Shown in pieces: positions 17,384 through 26,788 of a stretch of 64,000 nucleotides of DNA. The notes under the pieces are model-generated. The model saw only the letters and a list, made by a program, of their open reading frames with translations. It was not told where the DNA came from and ran no database searches. Made by a program: the position numbers and the translations under genes. Origin of the DNA: Acidimicrobiaceae bacterium (GTDB taxonomy: Bacteria > Actinomycetota > Acidimicrobiia > Acidimicrobiales > Aldehydirespiratoraceae); assembly GCA_026708645.1 (NCBI GenBank), contig JAPOUM010000044.1, positions 1-64,000 of the forward strand. The letters are read 5' to 3'. Position 1 is the first letter of the stretch. Every line of letters starts with the position of its first letter.

Positions 17384-18631
17384 ATGTCGAGTTCTGGCAT
17401 GGAAAAGAGCCAAGCGTCCAAAGAAGAGATCATCGTCCTCGACGAGGTCTACAAGATTTTCGGCCCGCAGCCGCAAGGCCGGGCTTTCGATCTGGCCCGA
17501 TCGGGCGTCGGCAAGGACCGGGTGCAGGCTGAGACCGGTCATGTGGTCGGTCTCAGCGACGTGTCTTTCACAGTCAGACAAGGAGAGATCTTCGTGGTGA
17601 TGGGCTTGTCGGGGTCGGGCAAGTCCACAGCCCTTCGCACGGTCAACAAACTTCACGAAGTCACCCACGGCGCCGTCGTCGTCGCGGGCACCGACGTGCA
17701 GACGCTGGAAGGCTCGGAGCTGCAAGCCTTCCGGCGCGAGCACATGGGCATGGTGTTCCAGCACTTCGCGTTGTTCCCTCATCGCCGGGTGATCGACAAC
17801 GTCAGCTACGGCCTGAAAGTGCAGGGAGTGGACCGCAGGGCCCGCGAGGAGGCCGCCCGCCAGGCGTTGTCGATGGTCGGGCTCGGCGCCTACGCCCAGA
17901 GCTTTCCCTCGGAGCTCTCCGGCGGAATGCAGCAGCGGGTCGGCCTGGCGCGAGGACTGGCCTCCGATCCCGACATTCTGCTGATGGACGAGGCCTTCAG
18001 CGCTCTCGATCCTTTGATCCGCCGCCAGATGCAAGACGAGATGATGGAGATCCAAGGCGAGCTCCACAAGACCATCCTGTTCATCACTCACGATCTCAAC
18101 GAGGCGCTTCGCTTGGGCGACCGGGTCTGCATCATGAAAGACGGCGCAGTCGTGCAGATCGGCACGCCTGAAGAGATCCTCACCCAGCCCGCGACCGGTT
18201 ATGTGGCCGAGTTCGTGCAGGACGTGGATCAGGGGCGGGTGATCCAGGTCCACGAAGTGATGACCGACCCCGCGCCGATCATCGCAGGCACAGGGCTCTC
18301 GGACGCCCTCAAACAGATAGACGACGTGATCGGACGGTTCTGCTGCGACGCCGAAGGCAAGCCGATCGCGCTGCTGACCGAGGCCGACGCTCACAGGGTC
18401 AAGTCGATGGGCTCCGACGACCTGAACGCCGCGACACGCAGAGACTTCGACAAGTGCTCCCCCGGCGCCACGCTCAACGAGTTGTACGCCGCCGCAGGCC
18501 GAGGCTTGTCGATAGCGGTGGTCGACGACGCGGGGCGCCTCGTGGGCAACCTCGACCCCCGTCAGATACTCGAAGAGATGGGCCGGGTCGAGAACCTCAT
18601 CGACGACTTCGAACGAGAAGTGTTCATGTGA
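17384..18631 (+). CDS. proV: Glycine betaine/proline-type ABC transporter ATPase with CBS region
   Basis: A 415-residue ATPase of the ProV/OpuAA type that powers osmoprotectant uptake. Walker A GLSGSGKST (about residue 75), Q-loop VFQHFALFPHR, signature LSGGMQQRVGLARGLA (about 178), Walker B ILLMDEAFSALD (about 198) and H-loop FITHD are intact. Residues 285-405 form a C-terminal CBS-pair-like region, which in OpuA senses ionic strength. ATG 17384 follows AGGGAG at 17370; a second ATG lies 15 bp on. TACGGT (17346-17351) is a possible -10 box. First gene of an operon; its stop overlaps the first permease start by 4 nt. Confidence 0.92.
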   Translation: MSSSGMEKSQASKEEIIVLDEVYKIFGPQPQGRAFDLARSGVGKDRVQAETGHVVGLSDVSFTVRQGEIFVVMGLSGSGKSTALRTVNKLHEVTHGAVVVAGTDVQTLEGSELQAFRREHMGMVFQHFALFPHRRVIDNVSYGLKVQGVDRRAREEAARQALSMVGLGAYAQSFPSELSGGMQQRVGLARGLASDPDILLMDEAFSALDPLIRRQMQDEMMEIQGELHKTILFITHDLNEALRLGDRVCIMKDGAVVQIGTPEEILTQPATGYVAEFVQDVDQGRVIQVHEVMTDPAPIIAGTGLSDALKQIDDVIGRFCCDAEGKPIALLTEADAHRVKSMGSDDLNAATRRDFDKCSPGATLNELYAAAGRGLSIAVVDDAGRLVGNLDPRQILEEMGRVENLIDDFEREVFM

Positions 18632-20688
18632 CCCTGCTCGCGCAGTCAGACGCCGGTCGCACGGAACCGCCCGAGTACGGGTTCAGCGACAACCTCGTCC
18701 TCGACGAGTTCTACGTCCCTTTCGGCGACTGGATGAGCCAGGCGATCGACTGGGTGCTCAGCGACCTGAGATGGTTGCTGTCGGCCATCAAATGGCCGTT
18801 CACGAGCCTCAACGACCTGCTCGTGCGAGACATCATGCAACCGGTCTCGTGGTTCTGGGTGGTCGTCGCGTTCTTTCTGATCGGAACGCTGGCACGCAAC
18901 GTCCGTGTCGGCGTTTTCGCCGCGGGGGCCTTGACGTTCTGCGGGTTCCTCGGTCCGCAGTACTGGGACGCCACCATCCAAACCATCGGATTCGTGCTGG
19001 TGGCTGTGCTGTTGTGCGTGGTGATCGGGATTCCGACGGGGATCGCCTGCGCCAGGGTGGACGCCGTCTGGCGGGTCGTGAGGCCGGTGCTCGACGCCAT
19101 GCAGGTGGTGCACGCCTTCGTCTACATGCTGCCGTTCATCGCCTTCTTCGGGCTCGGCAATGTGGGGGCCACCATCGTGACCATGGCGTTCGCGCTGCCG
19201 CCGCTGGTGCGTCTCACCAACCTCGGCATCCGTCAGGTGCCCGAAGACGTGGTGGAGGCCTGCCGGGCCTACGGCGCCGCTGAGTGGCGGGTGCTCACCG
19301 ACGTGCAGCTGCCTCTGGCCCGGGCGGCGATAATGACGGGAGTCAACCAGACGCTGCTGCTGGCCATGTCGATGCTCGGCATCGCCGCGATCATGGGCGC
19401 ACAGGGCCTGGGAGCGCTGCTTTTCGGAGCGATCAGCCGCCAGAGCGTCACTGAGGGCGTCGCCGCCGGGTTGGCGTTCTATCTGGTGGCCGTGGTGTTC
19501 GACCGGATCTCGCAGCCGGAGGGCGCCCAATCCGGCGGATTGCTTCGCCGCACGCGCCGCGCCTGGTCGGCGCGTCGCGACCCGTCGGCGCTTCTGGAAG
19601 CCCAGTCCGCAGCCGCAAGCGCCGCCGCAGCAGAGCCGGCGCCCGCACCACAGCTGCCGGCGCCGCTGGGCGCCGCTGAGCGCCGCGCCATTGTGGCGTC
19701 TGCCGCAGGGGGCGTGTTGACGGCGCTGTCGGCGTTGCTGGTGTGGAACAGCGACGCGGGCTTCTTGAGCGCTTACGGTCGTGTCGCGGACCAGCAGCGA
19801 CCGGGGGAGTCCTTCATCGGGCTGTCGGCTTCGGGAGGCTCCTGGTTCGCGATCCTGGCGCTGCTCGGGGGCTTGTTCATCGTGACCGCCGCGGTCGCCG
19901 CGATCCTGGCGCCCGGACGCGGGCCGCGCTGGTGGGCTGCCGACTTTGCCTTGGTCGCTTCGCTGGCGCTGCTGGTGATGATGGCCGGCTATCTGCTGGC
20001 CCGGCCCGCAGCCGGCGCCGTCTCCCCCGGTCTCGGCGCCGGAGCGTGGCTGGCGTTGGTCGGCGCCGTGACGGCAACGTTGGGATCGCTGCGGTGGATC
20101 GGCACGGCGCCGCACGCCGCGATCCGCCCGCTGGGCGCCGGGGTCGGCTGGGGCCGGGTCGGCGGCGCGTCATTCGCTGCGGCGACTCTGGTTGTGGCGG
20201 CGCTCTCAGCATGGAGCTTCGACGAGCGAGCCCCGGCCGCGGTCGGGGCCTCCGGCGAAACGGCGGACCGCAACCGTGTCATCATCGACGGGATCAGCAG
20301 CGCCGGCGCCGGTCTGGGAATCTGGGTGATGCTGGCCGGCTTCGCAGGCTTGGCCGCCGCCCTGCCGGCTGCCGGGGTGTTCGGGCGCGACGAATGCCGC
20401 CGGTGGCGCTGGAGTTCGGTCACCGCCGGCGTCGGCGTCGGAGCGGCCTTCATCGGCGTCGCCTGGGTGTTCACCCAGGTCCGCTCCGCTGACAGCGGCT
20501 ACGTCAGCGGAGTCGGCTCGTTCTTGGCGGTCGCGGGCGGATTGACGCTCGCAGCGACAGCGGCGCCGGTTCTCAGAGAGTTCCGCCGGGCGCAGGTCTA
20601 CAGCAGCGAGCCGGGCGTGACGGCAGCAGCAACAGCAGAGACAGCCGATACAGAGACAGCCGAAACAGAAGCGGCGGTCCGCGAATGA
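18628..20688 (+). CDS. Betaine-type ABC permease with long membrane C-terminal extension (copy 1)
   Basis: A 686-residue permease. Residues 70-320 are the ProW-like BPD_transp domain: VVGATIVTMAFALPPLV-type helices and the coupling motif EDVVEACRAYGAAEWRVL that contacts the ATPase. Unlike ordinary ProW (roughly 280-350 residues), it continues for about 350 residues with an Ala-rich linker, then some seven to nine hydrophobic helices and a conserved soluble patch (SDAGFLSAYGR, GESFIGLSASGGSWF). The extension ends in an Ala/Thr/Glu-rich tail. GTG 18628 overlaps the ATPase stop by 4 nt; its own stop overlaps the next gene by 4 nt. The extension's function is unknown to me; it could be a sensor or scaffold for the transporter. 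Confidence 0.85.
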   Translation: MTLLAQSDAGRTEPPEYGFSDNLVLDEFYVPFGDWMSQAIDWVLSDLRWLLSAIKWPFTSLNDLLVRDIMQPVSWFWVVVAFFLIGTLARNVRVGVFAAGALTFCGFLGPQYWDATIQTIGFVLVAVLLCVVIGIPTGIACARVDAVWRVVRPVLDAMQVVHAFVYMLPFIAFFGLGNVGATIVTMAFALPPLVRLTNLGIRQVPEDVVEACRAYGAAEWRVLTDVQLPLARAAIMTGVNQTLLLAMSMLGIAAIMGAQGLGALLFGAISRQSVTEGVAAGLAFYLVAVVFDRISQPEGAQSGGLLRRTRRAWSARRDPSALLEAQSAAASAAAAEPAPAPQLPAPLGAAERRAIVASAAGGVLTALSALLVWNSDAGFLSAYGRVADQQRPGESFIGLSASGGSWFAILALLGGLFIVTAAVAAILAPGRGPRWWAADFALVASLALLVMMAGYLLARPAAGAVSPGLGAGAWLALVGAVTATLGSLRWIGTAPHAAIRPLGAGVGWGRVGGASFAAATLVVAALSAWSFDERAPAAVGASGETADRNRVIIDGISSAGAGLGIWVMLAGFAGLAAALPAAGVFGRDECRRWRWSSVTAGVGVGAAFIGVAWVFTQVRSADSGYVSGVGSFLAVAGGLTLAATAAPVLREFRRAQVYSSEPGVTAAATAETADTETAETEAAVRE

Positions 20689-22826
20689 CGCCGGCACGAC
20701 AGGCCGCCTCCGCGGTCCAGCAGGCCGCCTTCCAGGCTCGACAAGATCCTGCCGGTTCGGCGGATCCGGGTTTCTTCGACGATGAGGTACTCGATCAGTT
20801 CCAGATTCCGGTGGGCGCCTGGGGCGACCAGACCGTGGACTGGATCGCGGTGAGGCTGGAATGGCTGATCGCGATCATCGAATGGCCCTTCGACCTGTTG
20901 ATCGGTTTTCTGGTCGAGGATGTTCTGGAGTCAGCGCCCTGGGTGCTGGTCGTGGCCGCGTTCTTCGTCATCGGCTCTCTGGCCCGCAACGTCAAAGTCG
21001 GCGCTTTCTCGGCCGCCGCTTTGAGCCTGTGCGCCATTTTGGGCAACAACTACTGGTTCCAGACCGCTCGCACCATCGGCTTCGTGGGCGTGGCGGTGCT
21101 GTTGTGCGTGATCATCGGCATACCTCTCGGCGTCGCTTGCGGACGCGTCGACGGGGTCTGGCGTGTCGTCAGGCCGGTTCTGGACGGAATGCAGGTGGTG
21201 CATTCGTTCGTCTACATGCTGCCGTTCATCTTCTTTTTCGGCATCGGCACAGTGTCGGCCACGATGGTGACGATGGTGTTCGCGCTGCCGCCGCTGGTGC
21301 GTCTCACCAATCTCGGGATCCGTCAAGTGCCCGAAGACGTGGTGGAAGCGAGCCGGGCCTACGGCGCGCCCGAGTGGCGAGTGCTGGCCGACGTGCAACT
21401 CCCGCTCGCCCGGCCCGCCATCATGACCGGCGTCAACCAGACGCTGCTGCTGGCCATATCGATGCTCGGCATCGCCGCCATCATGGCTGCCGGGGGTTTG
21501 GGCCTGGTGCTGTTCCAGGCGATCACCACGCAAGACGTCTCCAAAGGCATGGCCAGCGGTTTGGCCTTCTTCCTGGTTGCGGTGGTGCTGGACCGCATCT
21601 CGCAACCCGAAGGCGCCGACGGCGCCGGCCTGCTCAAGCGCGTCCGGCTCGCCTGGAGGCATCGCCGCGACCCCGAAGAACTGGTCGGCGCCGACTTTTC
21701 CGGCGGCGTCGCTCGAAGTGCCGCAGACGCCGAGCCGCCCTTCGCCGCGGTCGGAGCGCGCGAGCGTCGCTCCGCTCTGGCGACGGCCGTCGGCGGCGCG
21801 ATCGCGGCACTGTCGGTGTCGTTGACTTGGAGCAGCGACGCCGGGTTCATCAGCGCCTACGGGCGTCGAGCCGACGAGGACCTGGCCGGCGAGTCCTTCA
21901 ACGGGCTCGCGGCTTCGGGAGGCTCATGGTTCGGCGGCCTGACCCTCATCCTGGGAGTGATGATCGCGGCTGCGGCACTGTCCTCGCTGATCTCTCCGGG
22001 GCGAGGTCCCAGACTCTGGACCAGCGACGGCGCGGTGGTCATGTCGCTGGCGTTGCTGGTGCTGACGGTCGTCCACAGCCTGGCCGCCCCCGCATCCGCG
22101 GCAGCGGCGCAAAGCCGCAGCAGCGGCGTGTTCGTGTCTGTGGCGGGAGCGCTGATCGCCTCGCTGGGAGCGATCTCATGGATCCGCGCGGCGCCGCATT
22201 CGCCGATGCGTCCCTTGAGCGCCAAGCCGGCCTGGAGTCGCTTGGCCCTCGCTGTGTCGGCTGTCGCGATCGTGGCTGTGGGCGCCGTTTCGGGTTGGAG
22301 CTTCGACCAGCGCAGCGATGTGGTGATCACCGCCGAAACCGAAGCCCGGATAGAGGAGCTCAGAGCCAAAGCCGCGGCTGATCCCAACCAGTCGGGTGTG
22401 GTTGCCGCGGAGATTTCCGCGCTCACTTCACAGCTCGCCACCGAGAGACTGGTCGTGACTGACGGGGTCAGCAGCGAAGGCCCCGGCCTGGGCGCCCTGT
22501 CGCTGATCGCTGCCGTGCTCGCCTTGGCCGTGGCTGTGCCCGCCGCGGGCGTGTTCGGTCGCGACGAGCGACGACGATGGGTGTGCAGCGCCGTGGTCGC
22601 CGGTCTCGGCGCCGGCGTCTGCGGCGTCGCTTCAGCGTGGGTCGCCACCCACGTCCGTTCGGCTGATCCCAGCTACTTGACCGGCGTCGGGGCGTTGCTG
22701 ACCATGATCGGCGGCGTCATGCTGGCCGCTTCCGCAGCGGGAGTGATCAAGGAATTCCGCAGATCCCGCGTCTACGCGACGACGCCGCAGGCACTGGCGT
22801 CGAGCCGGCCGAGCGCCGCCGCCTGA
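20685..22826 (+). CDS. Betaine-type ABC permease with long membrane C-terminal extension (copy 2)
   Basis: A 713-residue paralogue of the preceding gene, with the same two-part layout. The ProW-like domain (about residues 75-320) carries EDVVEASRAYGAPEWRVL and is near-identical to copy 1 in the core. The C-terminal membrane part has SDAGFISAYGRRADED and GESFNGLAASGGSWF, so the extension was duplicated with the permease. It differs by a 40-residue charged insert before the last helices (EARIEELRAKAAADPNQ). ATG 20685 overlaps the upstream stop by 4 nt. Two different permeases with one ATPase suggests a heterodimeric channel, where the usual transporter is a ProW homodimer. That is inference. 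Confidence 0.85.
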   Translation: MTPARQAASAVQQAAFQARQDPAGSADPGFFDDEVLDQFQIPVGAWGDQTVDWIAVRLEWLIAIIEWPFDLLIGFLVEDVLESAPWVLVVAAFFVIGSLARNVKVGAFSAAALSLCAILGNNYWFQTARTIGFVGVAVLLCVIIGIPLGVACGRVDGVWRVVRPVLDGMQVVHSFVYMLPFIFFFGIGTVSATMVTMVFALPPLVRLTNLGIRQVPEDVVEASRAYGAPEWRVLADVQLPLARPAIMTGVNQTLLLAISMLGIAAIMAAGGLGLVLFQAITTQDVSKGMASGLAFFLVAVVLDRISQPEGADGAGLLKRVRLAWRHRRDPEELVGADFSGGVARSAADAEPPFAAVGARERRSALATAVGGAIAALSVSLTWSSDAGFISAYGRRADEDLAGESFNGLAASGGSWFGGLTLILGVMIAAAALSSLISPGRGPRLWTSDGAVVMSLALLVLTVVHSLAAPASAAAAQSRSSGVFVSVAGALIASLGAISWIRAAPHSPMRPLSAKPAWSRLALAVSAVAIVAVGAVSGWSFDQRSDVVITAETEARIEELRAKAAADPNQSGVVAAEISALTSQLATERLVVTDGVSSEGPGLGALSLIAAVLALAVAVPAAGVFGRDERRRWVCSAVVAGLGAGVCGVASAWVATHVRSADPSYLTGVGALLTMIGGVMLAASAAGVIKEFRRSRVYATTPQALASSRPSAAA

Positions 22827-23045
22827 GAGATCATCGAAGACCGCGCCGCCCGAGCAGGCGTCTGCGCCGGCGTCGCCTTCGGGGCTGTGGTCTGAGGCGG
22901 CCCGTGAGTGAAGCGAACAAGAGTTTACGCTCCAGTGCCTCGTCCGGTGGCTGTCCGGCGCCGTCGCTGTAGCCTGATCTGCTGCGCGTGCGGGGTTGAC
23001 TTCTTAGTGCGCGTGGTTATGTCCACCAGGGAGGGAATCCCAAAC

Positions 23046-24347
23046 ATGAGAAAGCAACAACGAAGCCTCCTGCTCGCGTTGCTGGCCATCTTGACCGCTT
23101 TGGCGATGGTCGCGACTGCGTGCGGGGACGACGAGGACTCTGATTCTGCGTCGACGGCGACCGATTCCGCGCCGGCGGCGCCTGAGCCTGAGCCGGCGTC
23201 CGAGCCTGCAGAGTCCGAGCCTGAGGAATCAGAGCCCGAGCCGGCGGCGCCTGAGCCGGCCGAGTCTGAGCCTGAGCCCGCGGCATCTGAGCCTGCACCT
23301 GTAGATGCGGCGCTGCCCGGTGAGGGAGTGTCCGTCAACATGGCCCGAGCCGACTGGGCGACGGGTTATTTCCAAGCCCAAGTTTACAAGCAGATGCTCG
23401 AGGAGCTCGGCTATGAGGTTTCCGAACCTTCAGAGACGGAGCTCGGCCCCTCGCTCGCCTATCTGGCCATGGCCGAAGGCGATGTCGATTTCTGGACCAA
23501 CAGCTGGTATCCGGGACACTCAGCCTGGTGGGCGCCCGAACTGCCCGACGGCTCCTTGGTGGGCGACCACATCGAGAAGGTCGGCGCGGTGTTCCGCGGC
23601 GGCGGGCTGCAAGGCATGCTGATCACCAAATCGGTGGCCGATGAATACGGGATCTTCTACCTCGACCAGATCAACGACGATCCCGAGCTCCGGGCGTTGT
23701 TCGACTCTGACGGCGACGGCGACGCCGACATCTACGGCTGCCAGGAGAGCTACACCTGCGACGACATCATCACGAACCAGATCCTCTTCTCCGGCTGGGA
23801 CCACATCGATCAGACCATCGCCGGCTATGACGCCATGTTCGCCGAGGCCGTGGCCAAAGCCGAGGCCGGAGAGCCCATGGTGATCTACACTTGGACTCCG
23901 AGCGCCTACATCACCCAGCTGCGCCCCGGGGACAACGTCTATTGGATCGGCATGCGCAACACTCTCGACGACTCCAACCCGAGCGGCGTCGAAGGCGGGG
24001 AAGAGCACGATCAGCGGTTCTATCCAGGCACCACCGAGGAGGTCCGTCTCGACATCGGCCCCGAGCAGTGCCCCGCAGCGGCCGAGGTCGGCTACTGCCC
24101 GATCGGCTGGGTGCCCGCCGACATTCAGGTGACCGCCAACTCGGAATGGCTGGACGCGAACCCGGCCGCGGCCGAGTTGCTGGCCCAGGCCAAGCTGTCG
24201 GTGGTCGACGTGTCGATCGCCAACGTCGAGCAGGACCAAGGCAACTACACCGAGACTCAGATCGCTCAAGCTGCCAGCGAGTGGATCGCCGCCAACCGCG
24301 GCGATGTCGACTCTTGGATCTCAGCGGCTCTGGCTGCTGTGAGCTGA
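23046..24347 (+). CDS. proX: Glycine betaine/proline-type ABC substrate-binding lipoprotein
   Basis: A 433-residue secreted binding protein (OpuAC/ProX type) that captures the osmolyte outside the membrane. The N-terminus has a lipoprotein signal with lipobox VATAC (Cys about residue 25). A Pro/Glu/Ser/Ala-rich linker (about 35-85) then tethers the domain. The folded part starts near VNMARADWATGYF and contains DVDFWTNSWYPGHSAWW and YTWTPSAYI; aromatic residues of this kind cage quaternary amines in the family. ATG 23046 has GGAGGG at 23030. It is the last gene of the operon, 219 bp after the second permease and followed by a strong terminator. Confidence 0.9.
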   Translation: MRKQQRSLLLALLAILTALAMVATACGDDEDSDSASTATDSAPAAPEPEPASEPAESEPEESEPEPAAPEPAESEPEPAASEPAPVDAALPGEGVSVNMARADWATGYFQAQVYKQMLEELGYEVSEPSETELGPSLAYLAMAEGDVDFWTNSWYPGHSAWWAPELPDGSLVGDHIEKVGAVFRGGGLQGMLITKSVADEYGIFYLDQINDDPELRALFDSDGDGDADIYGCQESYTCDDIITNQILFSGWDHIDQTIAGYDAMFAEAVAKAEAGEPMVIYTWTPSAYITQLRPGDNVYWIGMRNTLDDSNPSGVEGGEEHDQRFYPGTTEEVRLDIGPEQCPAAAEVGYCPIGWVPADIQVTANSEWLDANPAAAELLAQAKLSVVDVSIANVEQDQGNYTETQIAQAASEWIAANRGDVDSWISAALAAVS

Positions 24348-24409
24348 GTCTTCGCATTTCAATGAGAGCTTGATCTGACGGCTGTCCGACAGATCCGGAT
24401 CTTGTTCAC

Positions 24410-24452
24410 GCCGGAGGGGGCGGGGTCGATGCTCCCGCCCCCTCCGGCATTT
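24410..24452 (+). terminator. Rho-independent terminator of the betaine operon
   Basis: A perfect 15-bp GC-rich stem (24410-24424 with 24434-24448) encloses a 9-nt loop and is followed by ATTTT. It lies 62 bp after the binding-protein stop codon. Confidence 0.85.
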
Positions 24453-24476
24453 TCGAGCTTCTAGGCTGCCGGCGGT

Positions 24477-25319
24477 GTGCGCGTCGTGACGGTGGTTCTA
24501 GGGTTGCTGGCCGCTTTGTCGGTCGGCACCTCGGATTTTCTGGGCGGCGTGGCCAGCCGGCGAGCCAATCCCGTGGTGGTCACCGCGGTCTCAGGACTGC
24601 TGGGATTCGTTCTGGCGTTCTTCGCCGGGCTGGCGGTGTCCGGTGAAGCGAGGCTCGCCGACCTGATCTGGGGCGCAGCCGCCGGCGTCGGTTTGGCGGC
24701 AGGCCTGGTGGCGCTCTACGCCGGGTATGCCCGCACCAGAGTCGCCATCGCGGCGCCGGTGGCCGGCGTGGGCGCCGCCGCGCTGCCGGTGGCAGCGACA
24801 GCCGTGTTCGGCGACGAGACTCTGTCGGCCGCGTCGACTGTCGGGGTGGTGCTGGGGATGCTGGCCATCGCTTTGGTCAGCATGGCCCGCTCGCAGCATC
24901 AGGGCAATGTCGGATCCAGCCTGCTCCACGGTTTCGGGGGCGCTGTCGGGCTGGGCTTGTTCCTGCTGTTGCTGGCTCAGTCAGCCGAAGGCAGCGGACT
25001 GTGGCCTCTTGTGGCGGCACGGGCTTCGGCGGTGGCAGTGCTGTCGGCGGTCATCGCAGCCAGGCGCACCGCTTTGAGGCCGTGCCTTCAGCTGTGGCCC
25101 CACCTTTTGGGCATAGCCGCTTTGGTGACCGCCGGCAACAGCTTCTATCTGGCTGCCACACGTGTGGGCTCGACTTCGGTGGCAGCAGTCCTGACATCGC
25201 TGTTCTGCGCGGCGACAGTGTTCTGGGCCTGGCTGATCTTTCGCGAGCAGCTGCGAAAGGTGCAGCTGCTGGGGCTCGGGGTGGCTCTGCTGGCCGTGGC
25301 GCTGATCGCTGGCGGCTGA
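24477..25319 (+). CDS. EamA/DMT-family transporter
   Basis: A 280-residue integral membrane protein with about ten hydrophobic helices arranged as two EamA repeats, the drug/metabolite transporter fold. The first repeat begins LLAALSVGTSDFLGG and contains the conserved YARTRVAIAAP. The second repeat ends with VAAVLTSLFCAATVFWAWLIFREQL, split here in meaning into the typical 'final helix plus exit loop' of the family. Substrates of this group are varied metabolites and cannot be assigned. GTG 24477 has TAGGCT (24462-24467) 9 nt upstream. It lies just after the betaine-operon terminator and is transcribed separately. Confidence 0.85.
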   Translation: MRVVTVVLGLLAALSVGTSDFLGGVASRRANPVVVTAVSGLLGFVLAFFAGLAVSGEARLADLIWGAAAGVGLAAGLVALYAGYARTRVAIAAPVAGVGAAALPVAATAVFGDETLSAASTVGVVLGMLAIALVSMARSQHQGNVGSSLLHGFGGAVGLGLFLLLLAQSAEGSGLWPLVAARASAVAVLSAVIAARRTALRPCLQLWPHLLGIAALVTAGNSFYLAATRVGSTSVAAVLTSLFCAATVFWAWLIFREQLRKVQLLGLGVALLAVALIAGG

Positions 25320-25359
25320 ACGTCCGGCGCCGCTCGATCGGCTCAGGCGGCGCCGTGGT

Positions 25360-26523
25360 TCAGCGAATGTCGAAAGCGATTTTGACTCCGCCGCGACGAC
25401 CGGCTTCGGCTGCGTGGCTCAAGGCTTCGACATAGCGCTCAAGCGGGTAGAGGGCCGACACGAGACGGTCGAAGGCGACCTTTCCGGCCAGTTCCATGGC
25501 CAGAGCGAAGCTGGTGGTGCGTGCGCCGTCGCGGAGCGTCTCGGTGCCGTAGGCGTAGCAGCCGACGAGCTCGATCTCGCGATGCCACAAACCGGTCAGC
25601 TCGGCCGTCACCGTGGCCGGCATTCCCAACAGCAGCACCCGGCCCCTGGGTCGGCACAGCGAAAGCGCCTCAGCGAGCGAAGCCGCCGACCCCACCGCGT
25701 CGATCACCACGTCGGCACCGCCCGAGAGATGATCCCCGACCATGAATGATCCGGTGGCCCGGCGCACGGCCCGTTTCAGTTCCCCGGCTTCGACCGCGAC
25801 GTCGGCGCCGAACTCGAGCGCCAGCCTGCGCTGAGTCGAATACCGCGCCCCGACCATGATCGAGCCGGGTTCCGCCAGGGCCCGAAGCGCGGCCACCGCC
25901 ACCAAGCCCATGGTCCCGGCGCCCACGACGGCCACGGTGTCGCCGGGTTGCGCCCGGGCCCGCAGCGCTGCGTGGACTCCGCCGGCGGCCGGTTCGATCA
26001 TCACCGCCAGCTCGTCGCTCATCCAGTCGGGCACGTCGTGCAGCTGCGAGTCGTGAGCGATCAGTTCGGTCGACCAGCCCCCTCCCGTGGAGCGGCAGAA
26101 ACCGGTCTGCAGCCCGGGTTTCAGATGGCCGCACACCAGATGCCGGTAGTCGTCGCCGTCTCCGGGGCGCGCCTCGGCGAAGGGAGGCTCGAAGCCGCGC
26201 GCCGCGTGGCCCAGCACCGGCTCGATGACGACTCTGCGGCCGTCGTCTGTGTCGGCGACGATCTCGTGTCCGGGGATGAACGGGAACGAGACGTAGTCCT
26301 CGAAGTAGCGCGCCGAGCGGCCGTCGATGGTGGCCAGATCCGATCCGCAGATGCCGCTGAGCCTCGGATAGATGCGCTGCCAGTCTCCGCCCGGAATCGA
26401 CGGCGGGTCGGAGGAGACCAGCTTGAGGGGCCCCCAGGCTGCTCCCGCGCCCGGCCTCAGCCGTGAAGCCAATGCCGCCGCCACATAGCGGGTCTCATTG
26501 CGTGAGAAACGCAACGCTTTCAC
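25360..26523 (-). CDS. Zinc-dependent alcohol dehydrogenase-like oxidoreductase (MDR superfamily)
   Basis: A 387-residue medium-chain dehydrogenase. Visible are the catalytic zinc Cys in SGICGSDLAT, the GHE motif in FIPGHEIVAD, EPAAGGVHAAL before the nucleotide domain, and the Rossmann motif VVGAGTMGLVAVAAL. The four-Cys structural zinc loop of classical ADHs is not obvious; only scattered Cys occur around residues 132-144. Substrate unknown. GTG 26523 has TACGCT (26536-26531) exactly 7 nt upstream, pointing to a leaderless mRNA. It converges on the EamA gene with 40 bp between them. Confidence 0.85.
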   Translation of the reverse strand: MKALRFSRNETRYVAAALASRLRPGAGAAWGPLKLVSSDPPSIPGGDWQRIYPRLSGICGSDLATIDGRSARYFEDYVSFPFIPGHEIVADTDDGRRVVIEPVLGHAARGFEPPFAEARPGDGDDYRHLVCGHLKPGLQTGFCRSTGGGWSTELIAHDSQLHDVPDWMSDELAVMIEPAAGGVHAALRARAQPGDTVAVVGAGTMGLVAVAALRALAEPGSIMVGARYSTQRRLALEFGADVAVEAGELKRAVRRATGSFMVGDHLSGGADVVIDAVGSAASLAEALSLCRPRGRVLLLGMPATVTAELTGLWHREIELVGCYAYGTETLRDGARTTSFALAMELAGKVAFDRLVSALYPLERYVEALSHAAEAGRRGGVKIAFDIR

Positions 26524-26619
26524 GTCAGGCAGCGTAGCCGCGTGCCGGACCTGTCAGCAGGTCGGCTGCCGACTCCGAAGAAATTATTGATATTTCAAAA
26601 TATTATCTTATATTTGAGG

Positions 26620-26648
26620 TTGTTTTTGTCGTATGGGTATGCGATAGT
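26620..26648 (+). promoter_or_regulatory. Probable promoter of the WXG100-FtsK locus
   Basis: TTGTTT (26620-26625) and GATAGT (26643-26648) are 17 bp apart in a strikingly AT-rich segment (26575-26660) within otherwise GC-rich DNA. The start would leave a leader of about 130 nt that contains a direct repeat of CCAAGACAACAACCGAA at 26738 and 26755. Confidence 0.45.
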
Positions 26649-26788
26649 TGTCGAAGATGGTCCGACAAGCGCGAAAAGCTTCATGAGTCCTGCGAAGCAC
26701 CATCTGCTGCAGGCGGCTCGCGGACCGAATGACGCAACCAAGACAACAACCGAACCAAGACAACAACCGAACCAAAAGGAGGATGGCA

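Noticed and set aside
18646..20115. A 489-codon minus-strand open frame opposite the first permease
   Set aside because: The plus strand carries clear permease motifs. The minus translation is Arg/His/Gln-rich simple sequence.
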